From: Glandiceps talaboti
Taxonomy: Eukaryota; Hemichordata; Enteropneusta; Spengelidae
DNA: 64,000 bases
Assembly: GCF_964340395.1 (NCBI RefSeq)
Contig: NC_135567.1
Location: 7,310,899-7,374,898, forward strand
Reading direction: 5' to 3'
Below, one piece after another: positions 22,015-32,600 of the stretch; position 1 is the stretch's first letter; every line of letters starts with the position of its first letter. The position numbers and the translations under genes are program-made. The notes under the pieces are model-generated. The model was not told the DNA's origin. It did no database searches and saw only the letters and a list, made by a program, of their open reading frames with translations.

Positions 22015-22115
22015 GGCATTTCACCTTGAGTAAACTTGTAGTTCAGTGTTAAAGTTAGGTATACAATGGTTCCAAGCAACCTCAAGGACAGATTAATTAG
22101 AAGTTCAAAACTCCC
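21360..22115 (+). mobile_element. Family H element, five core monomers, gacaggcatttcacc tail
   Basis: Core monomers at 21370-21800 repeat about every 110-120 bp with ttgctatgggcgtggtcttg. A (CAGA)n run at 21979-22012 is followed by gcatttcaccttgag...gtagttcagtgttaaag, the same tail subtype as 11005 and 45350. The adjacent monomers at 21660 and 21770 are almost identical, showing recent unit duplication. Confidence 0.75.
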
Positions 22116-22806
22116 AGCCATTCAATTTGAGTTGACCGATCATATAACCCGATTTGATCACTATGGCTGTGGCTGTTTGACATACTAGGTTGGGAATACC
22201 ATCACTAAATAAAACATAGGAAACCAAAAGTACACACAGTTACATGTACTACAATGTAAACATATCACACTAAGATGGATTGAGCTACTTAACTGCAAGT
22301 AATGCATTAGAAATCAGGTTACATGATTGGTCCATTCAAACTGAGTGACGGGAGTTATGGACATCTAACAAGATTGTTCAATGCAAGATGGTAAGGCTTA
22401 GTAATCATCAGAATTGATGCCTTATTCCCATTGACTATGATGTCAATTGCACCTGGTAAATATATGAGTTCTAAGCATGTTTGTTCTAGAAAGATGTATT
22501 TTTACTGATCAGAAGTCATATTAGCTCCAGTTTCACAACTTGAAAATATACTACTCGCATTTGGTAGGAATCATTGACATACCTTGGGGGGAAGGGGGGT
22601 ATGTACAATTGTGACCATTTTGAATACAGGAAAACTTATAGTAGTAGTAATTCTTGTAGTTGATAATGATTTGTAATTGTGCACTCTCTTGTTGACCATG
22701 CTTGTCAGTATTTATTTATTTATAGTTTGTTTGTTTTGTTTGTTTGTTTTTGCAAATATAACAACTAAGCCTGAGTGCCCTGTGAATGTTAACGGAGGTT
22801 CCCTTA
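22116..22806 (+). repeat. Duplicated block, paralogous to 50613-51290
   Basis: The sequence from ccattcaatttgagttgacc through tgatttgtaattgtg is near-identical to 50610-51185. Non-coding. In the other copy this block directly follows a SINE head, whereas here it is 2.6 kb further on. Confidence 0.8.
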
Positions 22807-22929
22807 GGATGCTTCCACAAAAAGTTGGTGTGTGTGGGGGGGTGGGGAGATTTTCTGTCAAACCCCCAATTTTTTTAAGTACCCCCCCCCCCGCCACAGC
22901 CCAAAATGTTGAAGTACATTTTAAATAGC

Positions 22930-23187
22930 ATATACATACATACATACATACAGACAGACAGACATACATACAGACAGACAGACAGACATACATACATACA
23001 TACCTACATATATACATACATACATACACACACATAAATACATACATACACATACATACATACACACACACACACACATACATACATACATACATACATA
23101 CACATACACACATACATACATACATACATACATACATACATACATACATACATACATACACACACACCCACCCACCCACACACCCAT

Positions 23188-23232
<45 letters not shown>

Positions 23233-23257
23233 TACATACATACATACATACATACAT

Positions 23258-23300
<43 letters not shown>

Positions 23301-23344
23301 TACATACATACATACATACATACATACATACATACATACATACA

Positions 23345-23373
<29 letters not shown>
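22930..23373 (+). repeat. (CATA)n/(CA)n/(CAGA)n array
   Basis: Alternating tetranucleotide and dinucleotide blocks within the family P element. The 224-residue minus-strand frame is a Cys/Val/Met/Tyr repeat artefact. Confidence 0.97.
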
Positions 23374-23378
<5 letters not shown>

Positions 23379-24699
23379 CTGATCACATTACTATCCAGGC
23401 ATCAAGTACCCTGCCAGTAAAACAATGTCTACCAAGACATTCTCTTTGCAAAAATTAAAAGAATGTGTTTTACTGTTCTGTCCCTTTGGCACATACTGAG
23501 ATTTTCTTCTTAATTACATTTGCAAATGTTGATGAACATGCTATTTAAAAACAGTTTTGTATCGGAATGTACTAGTTCAGTACCCAAATTGTAAAGTAGT
23601 AAAAACTGACAACTTGAACAGAATGACGTTGAATAACACTATAAAATGCAGTTTTGCATCTTGTTCTTGTTTGATTTAATGGAATATACTGTCAAGAGAA
23701 AATAAATGTAACTCAAACAAGCCAAGCCACATTTTCATGTCACAGAATGTTGCATTAAGTCATACATTGGTATTGATATTTACATAGTGCATGCAGTACA
23801 TCTGTGTATTGTCTTCTTTCAAGATTTTTTACAAAACCCTTACTAAATGTGTTCATTTTACTTTTTAGACTTCCATGTGATCTCCTTCCAGAATGTGTAT
23901 AAAGAAAATGTCATTTTCAACAACGTCACTCTTATCATCATCATCAGAACCAATCTCTCCTTCAAGTAAATCTGAGTTTGAACTATATGTATCTGTGTCA
24001 TCATTCTCACTGTGATTATCACTGTTTTCAAATAACACATTACTCCCACTATCAATATTGATAATAATGTATCTATTTACTTATACTTAATATATTTAGG
24101 CAAAGTTTAAAAGTTAAAAAAAAAGTCAAATATCATCATTTGTTACACATTTCGCAGCTGGTGTTCTCACCATTTCTAGAAAGTACCTAGCATACCTTAG
24201 AGTTTATATTGTAAAGTTATAGTCATGTCAATAGGAGAGGAATTTTACACAAAATAGTTCGATATCACTTAGGAACAAGGGAAGGGTGGTCATATTAAAC
24301 AAAATATTTTCAGTAAAGTGGAAAGGGAAATTTGAAGCATAAAATACCATATAGAATATCAGTATACCACATTAGTAAAAACTGATGGAAAGTGATGGAA
24401 AGAGCTGATAAACATCACATTTATTCCTTGTGTTGTGATAGTGCATGCAATCATTAGAATCGGAGGGCTTTTGCTCAAAATGCATTTTGACATCGTTGTT
24501 GAAACTGATTTTTGCACATAGCAGGGGAAATGACTACTTTACAGTAGTCCTGGTCCTGGATATGTTCAACCCTGAAGCTACACATTTTAAGATACTGGTA
24601 TTTTTTGGACCAAAAACAGCAAGTGCCATTCAACTTTTACGTTGATATATTATTTTGTATGTGCAATTTGAAGGATCAACAACATTTAACAACAAGACA

Positions 24700-24839
24700 T
24701 ATGGCAGCAGTGATTTTTCAAACTGTACTCCAAACTTTGGAATGACTTACCACAAGAAATTTGTCAGTCATCAAATCTGGAGACTTTTTAGGACAAATTG
24801 AAAGCACATCTCTTCAAACTAGCATATTGTGTGGATTGA
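24700..24839 (+). pseudogene. LINE ORF2 C-terminal fragment
   Basis: The frame from 24732 reads KLWNDLPQEICQSSNLETF, an in-frame stop, then DKLKAHLFKLAYCVD and a stop at 24837. The LWN-x-LP ... L-x-x-F-x-x-x-L-x-x-x-L pattern is the standard carboxyl end of Jockey/CR1-type LINE reverse-transcriptase proteins. Upstream sequence is degenerate, so this is a short relic. Confidence 0.7.
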
Positions 24840-25194
24840 ACCTTTCAAGTGTCATTAAACAGAACTTATCTTTTGGAATCTGACACTATGGTTGAAAATA
24901 ACTGACCACCTATTGAAAGGTTAATTTTCCCATGTATGAGGAGTCATGAAGTCAATTTATTTTTCAGGTCCCCCCCCCCCCATGACCCACATTATTTTTT
25001 CAGATACCCCCCCCCCAATGCTATGTACACTTTTTCGAGAACCCCTAAAATCTCCCCCAACAAGTTTTTGTGAAAGCAGCCTTAATATCAAATTGTAAGC
25101 TTTATTGAAAAGAAGTATCATCCAAACACACAAACAGACCTAGTAGAAGTGAGTCACCAATGCAATGGTTGTGAGTTGTGTGTTTCTGAACTTT

Positions 25195-25290
25195 CTTTTA
25201 CGTCTGTTCATATTGCTTGAATATAATTGTAAATTAACTTTGAATAAACAAGGGTAATCCCCTAGGCTAATCACATCTCTAGTCTGTTAC
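25195..25290 (+). repeat. Short dispersed repeat shared with 16470-16580
   Basis: Both contain tctgttcatat-gcttgaatat, taaattaa and gtaatcccct-ggctaatcac with about 85-90% identity by eye. Confidence 0.55.
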
Positions 25291-25526
25291 AAAAACATGT
25301 CAAAATATAACTCTATAGAATTTCTATAGTAGTCAGTCTACAAAATATCTATAAAATCTTTTTGTAAGGGGAGCTGATTTTTTTATGAAAATATGCCGGT
25401 ACTTACCTGATCAAGTTAAATTATTGTAAAAATATTCTCTGAAAAAATCAATTGACCTCACATTGGGATGTGTGTATATGTCACAGAGTAGATAAATAAG
25501 ATATTAGTCATCTAAAATCAACTTAC

Positions 25527-25625
25527 TTCATCAGCAGCATTTACTTGGGCCCCAGCTTTCAGCAACAATTTACAGATATCCAAATGCCCATTCCCAGCTC
25601 CATAATGTAGACTTGTCCTCTTCTC
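25527..25625 (-). CDS. Ankyrin-repeat protein, internal exon (second of three seen)
   Basis: On the minus strand the acceptor ttaattatag precedes GAGAAGAGG, and the exon ends GCTGATGAA before a consensus donor gtaagt. Length is 99 nt, 33 codons, phase 0 at both ends. It encodes one ankyrin repeat that starts EKRTSLHYGAGNGHLDIC and ends LLLKAGAQVNAADE; TSLHY is the TPLH-type motif and GAQVNA the GADVNA-type turn. It joins in frame to the upstream exon ending NYGAG (61575-61661) and to the downstream exon starting DNRTSLHY (2748-2846). Adjacent intron sequence (gataaataagatattag, and a tgatcaggtaa motif about 120 bp downstream) also matches that near the 2748 exon, so exon and flanks were duplicated together. 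Molecular partners are unknown. Confidence 0.88.
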
Positions 25626-25639
25626 CTATAATTAAAAGA

Positions 25640-26431
25640 CACATTATGTATTAATCCTCCTGTTACAATATTGCAATGTATTATATCAATAATATGTGTA
25701 AAATTACTTGAAATGTTTCCCAAGTCTTATTATTATTATTATATATATAGATTGGTTAATGTTCACATAGAAAAAACTATGTATTTAAAATTTGACGTTA
25801 TTTGTATTTATTACATGTAATGTGTACTGTAAAAGTATTTATTTTGATAAAATACCTGTCAGAAGTCATTATAAGAATTGATGATATTTTTGGTAAAATC
25901 ACAAACATTCCTAGACATGCACCTCAATAATATTCCTTGCCATACTGTGTTCAAAATGGTCAAATGTGTCAATCACGGTACCATGTTCTGTGTGGTTCTT
26001 AACGCATATTGTTACAGTGAACTTGTACTTCTAAAAAAAATAGATTCTGTCATATACATGACATCACATTGTTTGGAACCAGAAAAAACGTTTGGGTATA
26101 ATAATGTATCTGTTAAAACATTTGTGATAGGGACGTTTTGTTGTTGTTGTTGTTGTTGTTGTTTTATTTGGTTTTCACCACACCTTTCTAAAGTTCAGAC
26201 TTCTGTGGTCCAAACTCTGTCATCAAAACTAAGTACGTGTCATACAGATTCTTGTATTCAACCATTAACCTTCTGGTACATGTCCATTACAATGAGTGTG
26301 TAGAATTAATGATACAAAAAATACTTATGGTCAAATCATTTTAAAGGCAGATGGAACACTACAAGTATGACATGTACAATGATATTTTAAGCATACCAAA
26401 TATCATAAGATAAATTTTAGATGTAAGTATT

Positions 26432-26433
<2 letters not shown>
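25640..26433. other. Unassigned sequence
   Basis: It contains (ATT)n near 25729-25741 and (GTT)n at 26138-26163. A 141-residue plus-strand frame (25878-26303) crosses the GTT run as poly-Cys and has no recognisable domain or splice context, so it is not called. Confidence 0.4.
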
Positions 26434-26499
<66 letters not shown>

Positions 26500-26572
26500 C
26501 ACAGACACAGAGACACACACAGACACACACACACACACACACACACAGACACACACACAACACAGACACAGA

Positions 26573-26613
<41 letters not shown>

Positions 26614-26662
26614 ACACACAACACAGACACAGAGACACACACAGACACACACACACACACAC
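26434..26662 (+). repeat. (CA)n array with internal higher-order repeat
   Basis: A CA dinucleotide array is interrupted by a recurring phrase acacagacacagagacacac, which appears three times about 60-75 bp apart. Cys/Val open frames are artefacts. Confidence 0.95.
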
Positions 26663-28640
26663 ATTTCACCATTAGCACTGCCAACTCTAGTTATTCCATG
26701 TTACAGAGAAATATCTTACTTAAAGACACCAATTTGGAATGAGTGTTTCATAGGAACTAGCTTAATTTGCCAAACAAATTTATAGTAAATTAAGAGCAAC
26801 AAATGTTTATTTTCAGTGAGCTGTTTTTTGATAATGACCAAGAAAAGAACTATAAATATCAATACATAAATGTACATTGATCAGAAAATTCAAAATGTTT
26901 TACTACATTTTTAAAAAAATCTCATAATACTGATAAATAACATGCTTTTGACAGCTCAATCATGAGAATATAGTGCTCTTGTCAGAATATAACTACAATG
27001 CCCATTACTGAACATGGTATTTTGCCAAATGTTACAAGAATTGTATGATGGAAGAAGAATTCAGAATTCAGACCTCTTTTGGAAACGTCTGGAAGAATAT
27101 TACTGTCTTGGAAAACTAGTGATTGTAAGAAAAAACACTGTATAACTTCACAAGTTTCTCGGTAAATTCTCAAGAGAATGTATAAAAATGCCAAGATACC
27201 TTCTGACTTTATGCATGACTGTGTTCTTCTTTCAGAAACTAACTATGACAACAATCTCTGCTGTAATGTCTACATGTGATATATGAAGAACTTCCAAAAT
27301 TACTATTTTCTTGCAATTTTGATGGTAGTAGCTCAGACAACAATTTCCAACACAGGAATCGTTATATTATGAAAACGTCTCTTTAATTTGAGTAGTATAA
27401 GAACTGATGGGACCAGCACCTTTGCTAGAAAACACAATACATGGAATGTCATGACTTGAGTGTTAATGTCTGAGAGTATCGTATCCTGGAAGTGTGGGCT
27501 TCCCATCAGTTCTTATACTACTATAGGAGGCTGAAAGGTGGGACTTTCGTAGGGAAGTATTTTTTTCTTGGGTGGAGAAGGGAAGGGAGAATACAATAAT
27601 ATCTATTATCAGATTATATGGGAGAATAATAGAAAGGATTCGGGGGGGGGGGGGGGCTCTGAAACCCTTTCATAAGTTTCAAAATAATTCCCTAAAAAAA
27701 GTCCTGATTTTGGGAGTCAGAAGGGTCACTATCAGAATATCAATAATTTCTAGGATCACAATTTCTGGGAAGAATTGGGGGCGAAAAAATAAGTCATGAG
27801 TTATAAGTTATGATATTTTTAGGTAATCTTTTTGAAAGGGTTTTGGGGGTCCAATCCAGATATGCAGAAACACAAATCGTACTTCACATTACTTTTTATA
27901 GTGAAGGCTCGTTAACATTGGATTCTGCTTCCTAAGATTTGTTTTCTCTCTCAATTTTAAATTTTGTGATGCCAGCCATTTTTAATTTGACTGATATATG
28001 CAAATGTATTCAAATTTTTAGAGGAGCTTCCAGCTAAAATCAATTAGCAGGTGCTGAGAAACAATCATGCCAAATTTGGCACCTTTATGTAAATGATTTC
28101 CCATAATTATAGCTGTTTTCAATGGTAATAATGTCATTGGGAATGTTATCCATATATCTGGAACATAAATACATATATTCTAAAAAAGCTTCCAGGATAA
28201 AATCAATAAATTAATCTTAAGCATGATTCATGACAACATTATTGTTTTTCAGTTGGTTATTTTGCTGAAACATGATTTTTCAAGGTTGATGGCGATTATT
28301 TTGAATTTTACTGGTTTATGCAAATATTCAGGTGGACTCCTATGCTCAAATCAATAAATAGATCCTTAGGAACATTCATGTCGTATTTGGTGCTTTTATC
28401 CGGCATGTAACAATCAAGTTGCTAAGTCACCTGACTATTGTGCATACGAATATTCGATGCTCCTTTTTTCAGAAAAATGTCTTCCAAATAAGGGCGTCTT
28501 GCACGTTATTTATAAAAACTAACAAACAATTTAGTAATCTGAGAATTTTTGGAGATACAATCTCACCATAACAATAATAACATAATAATAATAATAGTAA
28601 CAATATGATGCAAGGATGTTTTATTTCACCAAGAAATGCT
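26663..28640. other. Unassigned sequence containing one small hairpin MITE
   Basis: Besides the element at 27391-27522 there is a poly-G tract (27642-27656). No exons recognised. Confidence 0.4.
27391..27522. mobile_element. 132-bp hairpin MITE with 22-bp perfect TIRs
   Basis: Positions 27391-27412 (agtagtataagaactgatgg plus ga) are the exact reverse complement of 27501-27522. The interior of about 88 bp has no coding capacity. No clear target duplication, so the superfamily is undetermined. Confidence 0.7.
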
Positions 28641-28649
28641 TTGGATTAG

Positions 28650-29215
28650 AGAATTAATTGTTCCAGCAACAGCAGAGTATGAACCATTTAGAGAATGAAT
28701 TGTTCCAGGTCAACATAATCTTTGTAAATGATCTATTTAAAGTACATTTGATTTTACCATTTGATGCATACAACTGTTCAGGTCAAAATAAGAACAAAAG
28801 TGTCTTACAATACTTTATTTATCGTTGTAGTAAAGGGATGCATGAAGATATCCAATACCATTATATGGACGTTGGTCATCCTTAATGTATTATGTGATTC
28901 TGTCTTTGGTAAGATACGTCAGTTGTACATGAGGAATGATAACTATAGTACAGCTATGTCATGTTGTAAATATGAGTTCAAAGGTCAACTCTTCTAGGCC
29001 TTATACATCTCAAACTACAACTAATGATTGTCAGAATGAATCAAATTATCAGTTGGAGGGAGTGGTGGGATGAGTAAAAAGTATATGAAGTGTCGCAGAG
29101 GTATCAGTGCATATCATCACTTTAGATTTACTAAAAATGACCCTGGTGCTGTGTATGTAAATAAATCAATCTCTGATCCTGAGGAACGTGTGTATTTAGT
29201 AAAAAGGGGGGGGGG
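28650..29215 (+). pseudogene. Decayed DDE-type transposase-like fragment
   Basis: The frame from 28658 contains YNCSGQNKNKSVLQYFIYRC and then HEDIQYHYMDVGH. After a frame slip near 28880 the same kind of sequence continues as LCDSVFGKIRQLYM, and from about 29070 as KYMKCRRGISAYHHFRF, then PGAVYVNKS. The order D/N-C-x-GQNKN, VGH, FG-x-I-x-x-LY and YHHFRF...PG-V is recurrent in a transposase-like protein family abundant in invertebrate genomes. I recall the pattern but cannot name the superfamily with certainty. Two or more frame slips, a stop, and a poly-G run at 29206-29218 show it is dead. Confidence 0.55.
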
Positions 29216-29630
29216 GGGTCACTTGGCCACCAACTGATGAGAGTTTACCATCAGTGCTACCAGCTGGTGGACTTTCCAGACAGCAATACTGTGATCTGCA
29301 GATCAAAGTACTGCTGTATGTAAGGGAACCATACAGGGGTAGTTTCTTCCCCATCACAGCTACACAGCTCAAGGAATAGAATAGAAACATGAACAAGTCT
29401 CTATCTAAAGTATTGTATCCATATTATGTCTTAATTGTTGCAGCTCATAATAGCAAACTAAGCATGTCTTACACTGAATGAAAATTTGAAGTCTTCACGC
29501 TTTGACTGTATTTTCAATACACAAATAAATTTGAAATCTAAAAACAGCAATAATTTAGAAAATAGTGTATATTTCTATTTGTAGCATAAAAATACACAGA
29601 ACTCTACAAAATGTAAATACAATCTGGTCA
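29216..29630. other. Unassigned left flank of the satellite
   Basis: AT-rich, with no repeat copy recognised. The last 15 bp (aatctggtca) resemble the junction between monomers. Confidence 0.4.
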
Positions 29631-32600
29631 GTATTTCTATGTGTACAAGTGTAGACTGAAGTCTATGGTAATAGTCTAGTCAGTGAGTATTTCTATGTGT
29701 ACAAGTGTAGACTGAAGTCTATGGTAATAGTCTAGTCAGTGAGTATTTCTATGTGTACAAGTGTAGACTGAAGTCTATGGTAATAGTCTAGTCAGTGAGT
29801 ATTTCTATGTGTACAAGTGTAGACTGAAGTCTATGGTAATAGTCTAGTCAGTGAGTATTTCTATGTGTACAAGTGTAGACTGAAGTCTATGGTAATAGTC
29901 TAGTCAGTGAGTATTTCTATGTGTACAAGTGTAGACTGAAGTCTATGGTAATAGTCTAGTCAGTGAGTATTTCTATGTGTACAAGTGTAGACTGAAGTCT
30001 ATGGTAATAGTCTAGTCAGTGAGTATTTCTATGTGTACAAGTGTAGACTGAAGTCTATGGTAATAGTCTAGTCAGTGAGTATTTCTATGTGTACAAGTGT
30101 AGACTGAAGTCTATGGTAATAGTCTAGTCAGTGAGTATTTCTATGTGTACTAGTGTAGACTGAAGTCTATGGTAATAGTCTAGTCAGTGAGTATTTCTAT
30201 GTGTACAAGTGTAGACTGAAGTCTATGGTAATAGTCTAGTCAGTGAGTATTTCTATGTGTACAAGTGTAGACTGAAGTCTATGGTAATAGTCTAGTCAGT
30301 GAGTATTTCTATGTGTACTAGTGTAGACTGAAGTCTATGGTAATAGTCTAGTCAGTGAGTATTTCTATGTGTACAAGTGTAGACTGAAGTCTATGGTAAT
30401 AGTCTAGTCAGTGAGTATTTCTATGTGTACAAGTGTAGACTGAAGTCTATGGTAATAGTCTAGTCAGTGAGTATTTCTATGTGTACAAGTGTAGACTGAA
30501 GTCTATGGTAATAGTCTAGTCAGTGAGTATTTCTATGTGTACTAGTGTAGACTGAAGTCTATGGTAATAGTCTAGTCAGTCAGTATTTCTATGTGTACAA
30601 GTGTAGACTGAAATCTATGGTAATAGTCTAGTCAGTGAGTATTTCTATGTGTACTAGTGTAGACTGAAGTCTATGGTAATAGTCTAGTCAGTGAGTATTT
30701 CTATGTGTACTAGTGTAGACTGAAGTCTATGGTAATAGTCTAGTCAGTGAGTATTTCTATGTGTACAAGTGTAGACTGAAGTCTATGGTAATAGTCTAAT
30801 CAGTCAGTATTTCTATGTGTACAAGTGTAGACTGAAGTATATGGTAATAGTCTAGTCAGTGAGTATTTCTATGTGTACAAGTGTAGACTGAAGTCTATGG
30901 TAATAGTCTAGTCAGTGAGTATTTCTATGTGTACAAGTGTAGACTGAAGTCTATGGTAATAGTCTAGTCAGTGAGTATTTCTATGTGTACAAGTGTAGAC
31001 TGAAGTCTATGGTAATAGTCTAGTCAGTGAGTATTTCTATGTGTACAAGTGTAGACTGAAGTCTATGGTAATAGTCTAGTCAGTGAGTATTTCTATGTGT
31101 ACAAGTGTAGACTGAAGTCTATGGTAATAGTCTAGTCAGTCAGTATTTCTATGTGTACAAGTGTAGACTGAAGTCTATGGTAATAGTCTAGTCAGTGAGT
31201 ATTCCTATGTGTACAAGTGTAGACTGAAGTCTATGGTAATAGTCTAGTCAGTGAGTATTTATATGTATACAAGTGTAGACTGAAGTCTATGGTAATAGTC
31301 TAGTCAGTGAGTATTTCTATGTGTACAAGTGTAGACTGAAGTCTATGGTAATATTCTAGTCAGTGAGTATTTCTATGTGTACAAGTGTAGACTGAAGTCT
31401 ATGGTAATAGTCTAGTCAGTGAGTATTTCTATGTGTACAAGTGTAGACTGAAGTCTAAGGTAATAGTCTAGTCAGTGAGTATTTCTATGTGTACAAGTGT
31501 AGACTGAAGTCTATGTTAATAGTCTAGTCAGTGAGTATTTCTATGTGTACAAGTGTAGACTGAAGTCTATGGTAATAGTCTAGTCAGTGAGTATTTCTAT
31601 GTGTACAAGTGTAGACTGAAGTCTATGGTAATAGTCTAGTCAGTGAGTATTTCTATGTGTACAAGTGTAGACTATAGTCTATGGTAATAGTCTAGTCAGT
31701 GAGTATTTATATGTGTACTAGTGTAGACTGAAGTCTATGGTAATAGTCTAGTCAGTGAGTATTTCTATGTGTACAAGTGTAGACTGAAGTCTATGGTAAT
31801 AGTCTAGTCAGTGAGTATTTCTATGTGTACAAGTGTAGACTGAAGTCTATGGTAATAGTCTAGTCAGTGAGTATTTCTATGTGTACAAGTGTAGACTGAA
31901 GTCTATGGTAATAGTCTAGTCAGTGAGTATTTCTATGTGTACAAGTGTAGACTGAAGTCTAAGGTAATAGTCTAGTCAGTGAGTATTTCTATGTGTACAA
32001 GTGTAGACTGAAGTCTATGGTAATAGTCTAGTCAGTGAGTATTTCTATGTGTACAAGTGTAGACTATAGTCTATGGTAATAGTCTAGTCAGTGAGTATTT
32101 CTATGTGTACAAGTGTAGACTATAGTATATGGTAATAGTCTAGTCAGTGAGTATTTCTATGTGTACAAGTGTAGACTGAAGTCTATGGTAATAGTCTAGT
32201 CAGTGAGTATTTCTATGTGTACAAGTGTAGACTGAAGTCTATGGTAATAGTCTAGTCAGTGAGTATTTCTATGTGTACTAGTGTAGACTGAAGTCTAAGG
32301 TAATAGTCTAGTCAGTGAGTATTTCTATGTGTACAAGTGTAGACTGAAGTCTATGGTAATAGTCTAGTCAGTGAGTATTTCTATGTGTACAAGTGTAGAC
32401 TGAAGTCTATGGTAATAGTCTAGTCAGTGAGTATTTCTATGTGTACAAGTGTAGACTGAAGTCTATGGTAATAGTCTAGTCAGTGAGTATTTCTATGTGT
32501 ACAAGTGTAGACTGAAGTCTATGGTAATAGTCTAGTCAGTGAGTATTTCTATGTGTACAAGTGTAGACTGAAGTCTATGGTAATAGTCTAGTCAGTGAGT

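Larger units (their letters stand above)
22807..25081 (+). mobile_element. Family P (PIF/Harbinger-like) element, 2.28 kb
   Basis: The left end GGATGCTTCCACAAAAAG is a diverged version of the family terminus; the right end is CAAGTTTTTGTGAAAGCAGCC. The flanks are TTA at 22804-22806 and 25082-25084. G/C tracts with the aagtacccccc motif lie inside both ends (22837-22855, 22880-22892, 24970-24980, 25005-25015). It shares interior wording with the copy at 3999-5855 (ttatagtcatgtcaatagga, atattttcagtaaagtg). A minus-strand stretch (24055-23870) encodes an acidic run with GSDDDDKSD; no transposase domain is visible. A microsatellite (22930-23373) and a LINE fragment (24700-24839) lie inside. Confidence 0.75.

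Noticed and set aside
22712-23386. 224-residue Cys/Val/Met/Tyr-rich frame
   Set aside because: Translation of (CATA)n/(CA)n microsatellite; the same applies to frames at 14161-14971, 26417-26684, 55630-56258 and 18466-18660.
25878-26303. 141-residue protein with a Cys run
   Set aside because: The Cys run is a (GTT)n microsatellite; no domain, no homologous wording, no splice sites supporting an exon.
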